DNA of 64,000 nucleotides, from assembly GCF_014279775.1 (NCBI RefSeq), contig NZ_CP047961.1, positions 1,178,001 to 1,242,000 on the forward strand, written 5' to 3'. Under the pieces are notes generated by a model. That model had not been told where the DNA came from, did not search any database, and worked only from the letters and a program-made list of their open reading frames with translations. A program made the translations under genes and the position numbers. This DNA comes from Synechococcus sp. PROS-9-1 (lineage in GTDB: Bacteria; Cyanobacteriota; Cyanobacteriia; PCC-6307; Cyanobiaceae). Positions 45,305 to 53,633 of the stretch are shown piece after piece (positions within the stretch are counted from its first letter, which is position 1; each line of letters begins with the position of its first letter).

Positions 45305-45859
45305 ATGCACTCAGCCAAGAGCCTGACGGTGCAGTCTCCAATCGAACTCTCTTCCACGCAGATGCAAGCCTGGATGGAGCGTTTGATTGAGCGCGCGCGT
45401 CGATTCGGCGAACGCGGAGAGGTTCCAGTAAGCGCCATTGTTTTGGATCACCACGGCCGCTGCATTGGCCATGGCATCAATCAACGGGAGCTGAACAATG
45501 ATCCGCTTGGGCACGCTGAGCTGATGGCAATTCAACAGGCCTGCCGCCTGCGTGGTGACTGGCGCCTCAATGACTGCACTCTGTTGGTGACCTTGGAACC
45601 CTGTCCCATGTGCGCCGGTGCCTTGGTTCAGGCGAGAGTTGGACAAGTGATCTTTGCCGCGACTGACCCGAAGCGGGGAGCGATGGGAAGCACGATCAAC
45701 CTGGCCACACACATCAGTGCACACCACCGAATGACCGTGATCGGTGGTGTACAGGCTGAGGAGGCGAAAGAAATGCTGTCGAGCTGGTTTAAGCAGCGAC
45801 GGCAACGTTCTGACGGAACTGGGGCAGCTCCGTTTCAAACAGGTTCAACAACCTGCTGA
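45305..45859 (+). CDS. tadA: tRNA(Arg) adenosine-34 deaminase
   Basis: Converts A34 to inosine in tRNA-Arg(ACG). The cytidine-deaminase fold shows the zinc site in DPLGHAELMAIQQA (His and catalytic Glu) and LEPCPMCAGALVQARV (two Cys), plus NLATHISAHHRMTV. The ATG at 45305 gives a modest leader; the ATG at 45362 (MQAWMERLIERARRFGERGE) is also possible. It is divergent from the decarboxylase gene and overlaps the aminotransferase gene tail to tail by 71 bases. Confidence 0.92.
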   Translation: MHSAKSLTVQSPIELSSTQMQAWMERLIERARRFGERGEVPVSAIVLDHHGRCIGHGINQRELNNDPLGHAELMAIQQACRLRGDWRLNDCTLLVTLEPCPMCAGALVQARVGQVIFAATDPKRGAMGSTINLATHISAHHRMTVIGGVQAEEAKEMLSSWFKQRRQRSDGTGAAPFQTGSTTC

Positions 45860-46988
45860 CGTTCTCAGGGTTTGAGTTGTAACCCATCAGGCCAATTCGC
45901 CAAATTTTTCCGGCAAGAACACCAAGACCACCACCCACTTCGATCCCGTGGTTGTTGAGCAGGTGCTGCGTGAAAGCCTTTCCATCCACATCATCTGGAA
46001 TCCGAACGGTCGTGAGGGTGGGCAGACGGAGCTCCTCGGGCACGTGCATTTCGATACCCATCGATTCCAGACCGGACCAAAGGGCTTCAGCGTTACTGCG
46101 GTGACGCGCCCAAGCCATATCCAAGCCTTCGTCCGCCAGCAACCTGAGCGCTTCACGCATGCCGAAGTTCATGTTGACCGGTGCTGTGTGGTGATAAACG
46201 CGGTCACTGCCCCAGTACTGATTGAGAAGGGAAACGTCGAGATACCAATTGGGCACCTTGTCTTGACGCGCAGCAAGCTTGGCTTCAGCGCGAGGGCCCA
46301 TCGTGAATGGACCAAGCCCTGGAGGGCAGCTCAAACCCTTCTGACTACAGCTGTAGGCCAGATCCACCTTCCATTCATCGAGATAAACGGGAACACCGCC
46401 AAGAGAGGTCACGGTGTCGAGCAGGAGCAAGCAATCGTGCTTGCGGCAGAGATCTCCGATTCCCTCCATCGGTTGACACACGCCGGTGGACGTTTCGGCA
46501 TGCACCATCGCCAAAATGGCGGGCTTGTGCTCAATCAGAGCTGCTTCGAGCTCATCCTTGGTAAATGCTTCACCCCAAGGCTTTTCGATCACCTTCACAT
46601 CGGCGCGGTAACGACCGGCCATATCCACAAGACGATTCCCGAAATAGCCCTTCACAGCGACGAGAACGGTGTCGCCTGGTTCAACCGTGTTGGCAAGCGT
46701 TGCTTCCATGGCTGCACTACCCGTGCCGCTCATCGGCAAGGTCAAGCGGTTGTCGGTCTGCCAGGCGTAGCGAAGAAGCTCCTGCACTTCGCCCATCAGC
46801 TCCACATAAAGCGGATCGAGGTGACCAATCGGAGTCCGAGACAAAGCCTTGAGCACCGTTGGATCGGCGTTCGAAGGTCCTGGACCGAGCAGCAAACGAT
46901 CGGGGGTGTTAATCGGGGCAATGACCGTTCGATGGGACGAATCAACCAACCGGGGAGAGTGCGTCGTCGCCAAAGCCAGGATCACCAA
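45789..46988 (-). CDS. alanine/serine-glyoxylate aminotransferase family protein
   Basis: Class V PLP aminotransferase, probably transaminating photorespiratory glyoxylate. Motifs are LLLGPGPSNADPTVLKAL, LPMSGTGSAAMEATLANTVEPGD, VHAETSTGVCQP, LLLDTVTSLGGVPVYLDEW and the PLP lysine in YSCSQKGLSCPPGLGPFT. At 399 residues it is of usual length; the first 20 residues (to SSHRTVIAP) may be an overlong start. The 3' end overlaps tadA by 71 bases in antisense. Confidence 0.92.
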   Translation of the reverse strand: MVILALATTHSPRLVDSSHRTVIAPINTPDRLLLGPGPSNADPTVLKALSRTPIGHLDPLYVELMGEVQELLRYAWQTDNRLTLPMSGTGSAAMEATLANTVEPGDTVLVAVKGYFGNRLVDMAGRYRADVKVIEKPWGEAFTKDELEAALIEHKPAILAMVHAETSTGVCQPMEGIGDLCRKHDCLLLLDTVTSLGGVPVYLDEWKVDLAYSCSQKGLSCPPGLGPFTMGPRAEAKLAARQDKVPNWYLDVSLLNQYWGSDRVYHHTAPVNMNFGMREALRLLADEGLDMAWARHRSNAEALWSGLESMGIEMHVPEELRLPTLTTVRIPDDVDGKAFTQHLLNNHGIEVGGGLGVLAGKIWRIGLMGYNSNPENVSRLLNLFETELPQFRQNVAVAA

Positions 46989-47082
46989 TTAATGGCAAAC
47001 AGCCTACGCATAGACAGGCCTCTAAACGGAGCAAAACGGTTGGTTTGCAACGCCTGTTGAAACGAGACAAATCGTTGAATGC

Positions 47083-47607
47083 TTAGCGCTGACTGATGTC
47101 GTTTGCGGAAAGACCTGATGCCAGATGGTCGAAGGGCTTGCGAAGCATCATGCAGTCGCTGGAACTTGATCCTTCAGCCACCATGCGTTCGCAAAGAACA
47201 TCAGCCAAAAGAATCATGCTGCGAACCGTGGGTCCTGTAGGAACACCCAGGCTTTTATAAGTGTCGTCCAAGCCGTTCAGAACGCGTTCATTCAGGATCG
47301 TGCTGTCGTCGGCAATCAGGGCGTAGCTCGCGTAACGCAGGAAATAATCCATGTCACGCAAACAAGCCGCAAGCCGACGCGTGGTGTACGCATTACCACC
47401 AGGCAATAGCAGCTCAGGATCACCAACAAACAGTCTTTGACTGGCTTCTCGTACGAGCTCCGACGCTTCGCGATTAATCAGCTCAACGGCCTTGAGACGC
47501 AACTCGGCCTGGCCGAAATACCCCTCAATGCGATCGATGGCCGATCGATCGAAATAGCGACCCAGTTGGTCGTAACGGCCGATCAACCCGGTGATGGCAT
47601 CACGCAT
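47083..47607 (-). CDS. apcF: allophycocyanin beta-18 subunit
   Basis: Core phycobiliprotein of the phycobilisome. The 174 residues match ApcF: MRDAITGLIGRYDQLGRYFDRSAIDRI, Cys82 in YTTRRLAACLRDMDYFLRYASYAL binding phycocyanobilin, and LNGLDDTYKSLGVP. ApcF replaces one beta subunit in the core and helps pass excitation to the terminal emitter. It stands alone, as apcF often does, between the aminotransferase and glnA. Confidence 0.95.
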   Translation of the reverse strand: MRDAITGLIGRYDQLGRYFDRSAIDRIEGYFGQAELRLKAVELINREASELVREASQRLFVGDPELLLPGGNAYTTRRLAACLRDMDYFLRYASYALIADDSTILNERVLNGLDDTYKSLGVPTGPTVRSMILLADVLCERMVAEGSSSSDCMMLRKPFDHLASGLSANDISQR

Positions 47608-47827
47608 GATGGGGGACGCTAGGGATCACTGGCTGGAAGGTAACACCACAAAGGTGGTCAGAACGCTCTCATCACCTGGGATTCAAGGAATTTGACAGAA
47701 ACGGTTACTAAGCGCTGACCCAGGCCTCGCTGAGAGAGCCCTGCTCTCAAAAAAGTGCGCATTGATACAAAAGCGTGTCAGATCGATGCCTACCGTTGGG
47801 AAAATTTTCTCGGCTGCAGCCTCAACC
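47608..47827. other. divergent apcF / glnA intergenic region
   Basis: It should hold both promoters. I looked for the NtcA motif GTA-N8-TAC and for the glutamine riboswitch found before some cyanobacterial glnA genes, and saw neither by eye. GAGAG-CCCTG-CTCTC followed by AAAAAA (about 47738-47758) is a small hairpin of unknown role. Confidence 0.35.
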
Positions 47828-49249
47828 ATGGCTAAAACTGCTCAGGACGTACTTCGTCAGATCAAGGACGAAGGAATCGAGCTGATCGACCTCAAATTCG
47901 CCGATCTGCACGGCAAGTGGCAACACCTCACCGTGTGTTCCGACATGCTCGGCGAAGTCGAGTTTCGGGAAGGATTGGCCTTTGATGGCTCTTCGATTCG
48001 CGGCTGGAAGGCGATCAACGAGTCAGATATGTCCATGGTTCCAGACCCTTCAACGGCCTGGATTGATCCGTTTTATCGGCATAAAACTCTGAGCATGATC
48101 TGCTCAATTCAAGATCCACGTACTCATGAACCATTTGACCGTTGCCCGCGAGCTTTAGCTCAGAAAGCATTGGCTTATCTCGGCAATACAGGGCTAGCAG
48201 ATACGGCATTTTTTGGTCCAGAACCTGAATTTTTCCTCTTCGATGACGTTCGCTACAACTCAAGCGAAGGCGGCTGTTTCTACAGCGTTGACACCATTGA
48301 GGCTGGCTGGAACTCCGGAAGGGTAGAAGAAGGTGGAAACCTCGCTTATAAAATCCAAACCAAGGAGGGTTATTTTCCTGTTGCACCAAACGACACAGCG
48401 CAGGATATTCGCTCTGAGATGTTGTTAATGATGGCTCAATTGGGGATTAGAACTGAGAAGCACCACCATGAAGTTGCTGGCGCCGGTCAACACGAATTGG
48501 GAATGGTGTTCGAGGAGCTCATTCAGGCTGCCGATAACGTGATGACCTACAAATACGTTGTTCGCAACGTTGCCAAAAAGTACGGCAAAACAGCAACCTT
48601 CATGCCGAAGCCTGTCTTTAATGACAACGGCACTGGCATGCATGTACACCAAAGTCTTTGGAAGGGTGGACAACCGTTGTTCTTCGGAGAAGGGACCTAC
48701 GCCAACCTGTCTCAGACCGCCCGTTGGTACATCGGCGGCATCTTGAAGCATGCCCCAAGCTTTCTGGCCTTCACCAATCCCACCACCAACAGCTACAAGC
48801 GCCTGGTTCCAGGATTCGAAGCCCCTGTGAATTTGGTGTACTCGGAAGGCAACCGATCTGCGGCGGTTCGAATCCCCCTCACTGGACCTAGTCCAAAAGC
48901 CAAGCGCTTGGAATTCCGTTCCGGTGATGCTTTAGCAAATCCCTATTTGGCCTTTGCCGCCATGATGATGGCCGGCCTCGATGGCATCAAGAACCAGATT
49001 GATCCGGGTGATGGATTCGATGGTGACTTGTTTGAACTTCCAGCTGAAGAGTTGAAGGACATCGCCACTGTTCCAGCTTCTCTGAACGGAGCATTGGAAG
49101 CTTTGAATGCTGATCACCAATACCTGCTTGAAGGTGGAGTCTTCACAAAAGACTTCATCGACAACTGGATCAATCTCAAGTACGAAGAGGTACAACAGCT
49201 GCGTCAGCGACCTCATCCCCACGAATTCACCATGTACTACGACGCTTGA
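47828..49249 (+). CDS. glnA: glutamine synthetase type I
   Basis: Main ammonium-assimilating enzyme of the GS-GOGAT cycle. From [17 protein letters not shown] the protein has 473 residues, the normal GSI length. Seen are [77 protein letters not shown] and the [12 protein letters not shown] block. I chose the ATG at 47828; the TTG-started frame from 47762 adds 22 non-conserved residues. A terminator follows. Confidence 0.97.
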   Translation: MAKTAQDVLRQIKDEGIELIDLKFADLHGKWQHLTVCSDMLGEVEFREGLAFDGSSIRGWKAINESDMSMVPDPSTAWIDPFYRHKTLSMICSIQDPRTHEPFDRCPRALAQKALAYLGNTGLADTAFFGPEPEFFLFDDVRYNSSEGGCFYSVDTIEAGWNSGRVEEGGNLAYKIQTKEGYFPVAPNDTAQDIRSEMLLMMAQLGIRTEKHHHEVAGAGQHELGMVFEELIQAADNVMTYKYVVRNVAKKYGKTATFMPKPVFNDNGTGMHVHQSLWKGGQPLFFGEGTYANLSQTARWYIGGILKHAPSFLAFTNPTTNSYKRLVPGFEAPVNLVYSEGNRSAAVRIPLTGPSPKAKRLEFRSGDALANPYLAFAAMMMAGLDGIKNQIDPGDGFDGDLFELPAEELKDIATVPASLNGALEALNADHQYLLEGGVFTKDFIDNWINLKYEEVQQLRQRPHPHEFTMYYDA

Positions 49250-49302
49250 TCAAAAAGGGTCAGTAACACTCGGCTACTAGCCAAACCCCAAAAGATGTCC
49301 CC

Positions 49303-49331
49303 AAAATGGTCCCCAAAAGGGATCATTTTTT
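49303..49331 (+). terminator. terminator after glnA
   Basis: AAAATGGTCCC-CAAAA-GGGATCATTTT forms a stem with one mismatch (G opposite T) and is followed by T residues. It lies about 55 bases after the glnA stop and is roughly symmetric, so it could work in both directions. Confidence 0.75.
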
Positions 49332-49933
49332 ATGGGCAGCGCAACAACAGTTCGCTATAGGCGCCTTTGAGGCAGCTGAAACTTGCTATTGCCATTGATC
49401 TCAGACTCAATCAAATCCCAGAAGACAGGAATCAAGTTGCAGTGCGATTTAGACGAGCGACTGCCATCCAAGATGGGAAGTCACAGTTATGGCTATGGTG
49501 ATTCGAAGGACGATATAAATGTAGCATTAGAGGTAGTAGATACAAGAACAGAGTTCACTTTGCATGGATACTTGAAATCTATTGCTCAATAGCGAAACGC
49601 CAAGAAAATCGCTACAAATAGATTGATCGGCCAAGTCTGGCGAAAAATAGATAACAAAAAATTAACACTGATCTATTCTTCAATTTCAATCCAGTGATAA
49701 TGCACACCTATGCTCAGATTTTAAGCTTAAACCATAAATATAACAAAAGTGGAAAATCAGCACCGCACCCTAGTGATAGAAAGACAGGCTTCTTAGTATG
49801 CATTCACTGATCAGTGGGCCAGAACGTATTGGACCGCCGAATAACCTCACTGAATGAGCAATAATTGTCTCGAGACATTTAGCAAGAGTCTGAACGCCTA
49901 TTTTGTCTGGCAAAATAGTGCTTTCACCTAACG
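49332..49933. other. AT-rich spacer after glnA
   Basis: One TTG-started frame (49383-49592, 69 codons) is present but has no ribosome binding site and no recognisable family; it may be a gene remnant. Nothing else was seen. This is the left edge of an accessory stretch running to about 54.6 kb. Confidence 0.35.
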
Positions 49934-50545
49934 ATGCAGAATCTTCAGGGTTGGAGGATTACGACCTTGGTCACGTCTTTCATTGTTGTTTTCTTGATCT
50001 TCAACTTCGGGTTAGCGGGGTGGAATGCCACTGCGATTAAACATGCGATTGATGCTACCGGGCGCAGCTCCCTGATCCTTTTTGGGATTGCCTTCACGGC
50101 CTCAAGTATTGAAAGCATTTGGCCTTCTTCGATCTCCCGCTGGTCGCTCCGAAATAGGCGCTGGATCGGTTTAAGTTTCGCCGCCTCCCATTTCATTCAT
50201 CTCGCTCTCATTATCTCAATATCCGTGTGGTTTCCAGAACCATTTTTGAGAGAACAGTCGTTGGGGCAGTGGATGTTTGGTGGTCTTGCCTATGTGTTTG
50301 TGTTTCTAATGGCTCTCACTTCAACCGATCGAGCTCAGCATTGGATGGGAATGAAGAACTGGAAGCGACTTCACTTTATTGGAGGTCATTGGATTTGGAC
50401 AGTATTCTTACTGACCTATCTAAAACATGTGAAGGAAGGTCCTCTTTGGTTTTATCTCCCCTTCTTGATCTTCACATTGCTGATGATTCCGATTCGATTT
50501 GCAAAGCACACTCCGCCGAGAGCGGCAATCAGGGCATCCATTTGA
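49934..50545 (+). CDS. ferric reductase-like heme membrane protein
   Basis: A 203-residue protein with about six membrane helices. Paired histidines lie in the third helix region (FAASHFIHLALI) and the fifth (WKRLHFIGGHWIWTVFL), the arrangement of heme b ligands in the ferric reductase-like transmembrane domain, as in MsrQ/YedZ. The electron partner is unknown; no MsrP gene is near. The ATG is in a good context (AACGATGCAG). A seven-base-pair hairpin follows the stop. Confidence 0.75.
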   Translation: MQNLQGWRITTLVTSFIVVFLIFNFGLAGWNATAIKHAIDATGRSSLILFGIAFTASSIESIWPSSISRWSLRNRRWIGLSFAASHFIHLALIISISVWFPEPFLREQSLGQWMFGGLAYVFVFLMALTSTDRAQHWMGMKNWKRLHFIGGHWIWTVFLLTYLKHVKEGPLWFYLPFLIFTLLMIPIRFAKHTPPRAAIRASI

Positions 50546-50551
50546 GCTAAA

Positions 50552-50572
50552 GGCTTTCCCTCGTTGAAAGCC
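50552..50572 (+). terminator. hairpin after the ferric reductase-like gene
   Basis: GGCTTTC-CCTCGTT-GAAAGCC is a perfect seven-base-pair stem starting seven bases after the stop, but without a T-run. It may be a weak terminator or an mRNA end. Confidence 0.4.
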
Positions 50573-50616
50573 ACTGCTGACGCCCAATTGCCTCAACCAT
50601 CTGGGTGCATCATTTC

Positions 50617-50840
50617 TATATCCTTATTAAGCAAAGTTCTCATCCCCAATGAAGAAAAGTCTTCATTTCTGTCCAATAGTTAAAGATTTTGGGTCGCCAA
50701 AGACACTCTCGCACTCCATCGCCAGTATTGGATTGGGACGGGAGGCATCACCCGTATAAGGCGGTCTCTACCGAGGAAGCACCCCGCCTTTCCCATAGGA
50801 AGGAAGGTTGGCTTACAAGAGAGGCGACCTTCTTTTTTAT
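50617..50840 (+). ncRNA. structured RNA-like tandem element, copy 1
   Basis: About 224 bases resembling copy 2 at 51437-51660 along their whole length. Shared blocks are TATATCCT, AGAAAAGTCTTCATTTCT, CACCCGTA and TAGGCGGTCTCT-like, then CCTTTCCCAT and GCGACCTTCTT. Hairpin 1 is AAGGCGG (50758-50764) with CCGCCTT (50784-50790). Hairpin 2 is GAAGGTT (50803-50809) with GACCTTC (50826-50832), followed by TTTTTT, a terminator. Stems are kept between copies while loops vary. A 36-codon frame (50649-50759, ATG, starting MKKSLHFCPIVKDFG) lies inside; copy 2 has no start codon for it. The family is not one I know. Confidence 0.5.
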
Positions 50841-51089
50841 GCCCGCCAATAAAAAATAGGTATGTATCTCTACAGACACTGCCCAATTCACTAGCTTCTA
50901 TTGGTGGGGGTAAGAGTGTTTGGAGAGGCGCTCTTTCGAACGGCGGTCGATTGAGAATACGACCGCTTTTTAATACGTCGATCAAAAACAGGTGATTATT
51001 ATTTAGAATCCCTTCATCAAGACAGCTTGGCAATAACATTCGTATAAACTTATCTTTGAATTTGCTAAATACAATCCAAACGATTACTC

Positions 51090-51354
51090 GAAACAATCGC
51101 CTGGACATTAGATTTAGGCAAGTCATTTTTGAAATTTGTAGATCATTTCATAACGAAGAGGTTCCTGCTCGAGAAGCAAAAGGGATCAAGCTGCTCTATC
51201 GCGGAGTTTCTAGGCACAATCAATCGAAAACCTAATGATCGTTGAAGCTGAGAAGGGTGTGATCTCTAATCACATGCAAGAAAATACAGTGCGGTTCGTT
51301 GAGAATGATGTGCTGATTCACACAGCCGTCATCAGCTCATACAACGAGGGCTGA
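51090..51354 (+). pseudogene. decayed DUF3764 gene
   Basis: Homology to DUF3764 runs through three frames. The first part (WTLDLGKSFLKFVDHF) is in the frame of position 51141. The next (NEEVPAREAKGIKLLYRGVS, then NQSK) is in the frame of 51155 and meets TAA after SKT. The last (MIVEAEKGVISNHMQEN to TAVISSYNEG, stop TGA 51352) is in the frame of 51235. Both switches correspond to single missing bases, the second in an AAAA run. The GIKxLYRGVS core matches the intact gene at 52224. No start codon remains. Confidence 0.65.
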
Positions 51355-51436
51355 TCCTCTCATCTTCCTATCAAACGTCCTCTCAAGAGTGTGAATTTCT
51401 AGACACCTAGCTCCTCCAGCTGGGGTGAGATCTTTG

Positions 51437-51660
51437 TATATCCTTTTTAAACTTAGTTCTCATTTTTATTTAAGAAAAGTCTTCATTTCTTTCCGATAGG
51501 TAAAGCTTCTAGGATCACCAGAGACACAGAACACCTCAATCAGCAAAATCAGATTGGGTTGGGACTAATCCACCCGTAATTAGGCGGTCTCTCTCAATGA
51601 AGAACCTGCCTTTCCCATTAAAAGAAGGTCTACCTTACCCCTAAGCGACCTTCTTTCTTT
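51437..51660 (+). ncRNA. structured RNA-like tandem element, copy 2
   Basis: Diverged second copy of the 50617-50840 element. Hairpin 1 is AGGCGG (51582-51587) with CTGCCT (51606-51611), where one C-to-T change gives a G-U pair. Hairpin 2 is GAAGGTC (51624-51630) with GACCTTC (51647-51653), fully paired and followed by TTTCTTT. The internal frame seen in copy 1 is open to the same stop but begins TTT-AAG instead of ATG-AAG, so it cannot start normally. Conservation of stems over coding potential favours an RNA. Confidence 0.5.
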
Positions 51661-51902
51661 ATGGATCAACTCGCTCAGCCAATGGATTAGCCCACTACCC
51701 CTATCTTCTCATCCGCCTAAATAGCCTTACTTGTTGCCAAGCACTTAGCAGAATAAGAAGTTGCCTTGTGTAGTCGGTATAACGATTACATACGTTCGTA
51801 ACAAGTATTACGCCAAACCAATAAAAAGCAACTTGGTCGTAGGTGATACACACAAGATTGGATTGGATGAACTAACACTGATATATCGCCGGACTGTTGG
51901 AC

Positions 51903-52055
51903 ATGTCATTCGACGAACTCGATCGCACTACTCGGTATATCTACGAGGCAAAGGCCCGTGCCAGTGCTGTGCTGAATGAAAAAGCACCAAAGCTCACCAC
52001 TCTTGAGAAAGCGATGTGGGTGAAATTAAAGAGTGGTGATGGTCTCTGCAGATGA
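51903..52055 (+). CDS. 50-residue microprotein A
   Basis: ATG-started frame of 50 codons: MSFDELDRTTRYIYEAKARA, then SAVLNEKAPKLTTLEKAMWV and KLKSGDGLCR. It reads as an amphipathic helical, charged peptide with orderly codon use, unlike the surrounding AT-rich noise. The stop overlaps the start of the next microprotein (ATGA), the usual sign of translational coupling. No known family recognised. Confidence 0.55.
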   Translation: MSFDELDRTTRYIYEAKARASAVLNEKAPKLTTLEKAMWVKLKSGDGLCR

Positions 52056-52135
52056 AATGGATGCTGGTATTGGTATTCGCAACGATTGCCATCGGGACCT
52101 TCATGGGGACGTCGCTGCCGGTGCAATTGTGGTGA
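52052..52135 (+). CDS. 27-residue membrane microprotein B
   Basis: ATG-started frame of 27 codons overlapping microprotein A by four bases. It is almost entirely one membrane helix (MKWMLVLVFATIAIGTFMG) followed by TSLPVQLW. Such single-helix peptides are common partners in photosynthetic or transport complexes, but no function can be given here. Confidence 0.5.
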   Translation: MKWMLVLVFATIAIGTFMGTSLPVQLW

Positions 52136-52223
52136 TCTGACTGTCGAAACCTGAATGCATCAAACAGTCACCTGCATTGTAAAAACTTCAGAGCCGCCAG
52201 CCTGGACGCTACAAACGACATCC

Positions 52224-52514
52224 TTATTCCTCCAGCCATTCTCCAACTTCAGCAGTTGATAGATCAACTCCGTGACTGGAAATCCACTCCCCATATTTTT
52301 GAATAAAAGCATCAGCCGCTCCTTCAGGTGCCTGGTGGATGACAACGATCTTGCTGCGATCTGCTTTACTAACACCCCGGTACAGAGGCTTGATACCGAA
52401 CTCAGCATGCCGCTGAGCACCTAGATCGCTATCAAAACTCTTGACCCATTCGCTGAAGGGCACATTGATCTTGAGGGTGATCACGGTGGTGACTGTCATG
52501 ACCAGAACAGACAT
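52224..52514 (-). CDS. DUF3764 family protein
   Basis: A 91- to 96-residue soluble protein. The conserved DUF3764 features are VTTVITLKINVPFSEWVKSFDS, GIKPLYRGVSKADRSKIVVIHQAPEG, and the C-terminal EWISSHGVDLSTAEVGEWL. Starts are possible at 52514 (MSVLV) and 52499 (MTVTTV, better fit). The family is abundant in marine Synechococcus and Prochlorococcus and has no assigned activity; the fold is probably a ferredoxin-like alpha/beta sandwich. A decayed relative lies about 1 kb to the left. Confidence 0.75.
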   Translation of the reverse strand: MSVLVMTVTTVITLKINVPFSEWVKSFDSDLGAQRHAEFGIKPLYRGVSKADRSKIVVIHQAPEGAADAFIQKYGEWISSHGVDLSTAEVGEWLEE

Positions 52515-52745
52515 TGATAGTGCTTCTTCAAAAGTACCTGCTGAATGCTGTTTCGTCGATGAAGAAAAGCAGCTACGCAAAATTCGACTTCTCCAGGATT
52601 CTTCTGCTGGAGGCCTTAACCAGTGGCAGCCATCAGTAGCTCACGAAACAGGGACCACGTCATCTCAGTATCGAGAGTCATCAGCAAAATTACTAAGTAG
52701 ACAGAAATAAAAGAGGGTGAGGACTTATACGCTCATGCCTCTAAA

Positions 52746-53147
52746 TCACTTTGTGAAATAATCAGAATAGTTAGCTTTAAGCTCTCGCTTTCCTGACTTT
52801 ATACTTATATCCATGATGTTCCCTAATAGTATAAGCAATATATTGCGGTTTGAAGTGATTTTCTCGTTAAGCAATCGATGGGAATCAAGAAACTCGCTGC
52901 ATCCATCCTCTTGAATCAGTCCATCAAGACTCTTGTTTAGCCTTTCAGTTACTTCAAGAGCAATTACTAAATCTCGCGAGATAGCTTCTTGATACGAAGA
53001 AGAGGGTGTAGGAATAGTTGGATTTTCATGGTAAAATTTATTATTATTTTCTAATCCTTGTCGGCGTATTGGCCTGTGAAGCCTTGGCGTGATCGTCATA
53101 CGATTTTGTCTCATTTTGGAAATCTTATCGATAACTCTGTTGGCCAT
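52746..53147 (-). CDS. hypothetical protein, tandem paralogue 1
   Basis: A 133-residue protein: a basic N-terminus of about 45 residues (RQNRMTITPRLHRPIRRQG) and a helical C-terminal part. The stretch SYQEAISRDLVIALEVTERL to LLILLGN follows the same residue pattern as the next gene upstream (SLTREEMLSEDLIITYEALDRI to AIAMLLEEY), so the two are paralogues. No known family. It lies 46 bases downstream of that gene on the same strand, probably in one transcript. Confidence 0.55.
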   Translation of the reverse strand: MANRVIDKISKMRQNRMTITPRLHRPIRRQGLENNNKFYHENPTIPTPSSSYQEAISRDLVIALEVTERLNKSLDGLIQEDGCSEFLDSHRLLNEKITSNRNILLILLGNIMDISIKSGKRELKANYSDYFTK

Positions 53148-53193
53148 GGGTAATCATCAATACAAAACGAATAATCACCTAAGTTGGCGATGA

Positions 53194-53454
53194 TCAAACA
53201 CCTAAGTTGTATTCTTCTAGCAACATAGCAATTGCGTTGAAATGAGAGCAGAGCTCTCCTCTCAATTGTGCATAGTAGACAAGCTTGTCCGTATCATTTG
53301 TTTCGTTAATCAACTCCCCAAGGTTGTCAGTTATACGATCTAATGCTTCGTAAGTAATGATTAAATCCTCCGATAGCATTTCCTCTCGAGTAAGTGAAGC
53401 AGTCTTAGGATTGGCGTTAATCAGTTGCTTGCGGAATGCCTCTATATCCAACAC
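53194..53454 (-). CDS. hypothetical protein, tandem paralogue 2
   Basis: An 86-residue acidic, all-helical protein (MLDIEAFRKQLINANPKTA, SEDLIITYEALDRITDNLGELINE, GELCSHFNAIAMLLEEYNL). It pairs with the 52746-53147 gene as a tandem paralogue: SxDLxIxxE, then RxxxxLxxLIxE, then a late Asn followed by LL. Function is unknown. Codon use is typical of AT-rich island genes. Confidence 0.55.
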   Translation of the reverse strand: MLDIEAFRKQLINANPKTASLTREEMLSEDLIITYEALDRITDNLGELINETNDTDKLVYYAQLRGELCSHFNAIAMLLEEYNLGV

Positions 53455-53633
53455 TAAGCCACTTTTATACTATTTATAAATCTACTGGTAATTAGAAGTA
53501 TGTCCGTAGTCCTTAATACAGAATAAGTTATCAGCCATCGTCTTTTGCCTGATACGCTCACCTCTCTCACTGATGAACTCTATGTTTTCATTTTAGTTAT
53601 TCAGGGACCATTAGCCAACACATTGTTCTTTCA

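Noticed and set aside
45948-47060. 370-codon open frame on the plus strand opposite the aminotransferase
   Set aside because: It mirrors a well-supported aminotransferase gene; its composition (His, Arg, Gly rich, no domain) is that of an antisense shadow.
47608-47827. Glutamine riboswitch or NtcA site before glnA
   Set aside because: Neither the riboswitch core nor GTA-N8-TAC could be found by eye; a motif scan would settle it.
48860-48885. GGTTCGAATCC, which looks like a tRNA T-arm
   Set aside because: It lies inside glnA and encodes the conserved AVRIPLTG block; no cloverleaf can be drawn around it.
50680-51126. 148-codon minus-strand frame
   Set aside because: It runs antisense through the RNA-like element and its terminator hairpins; no domain and atypical composition.
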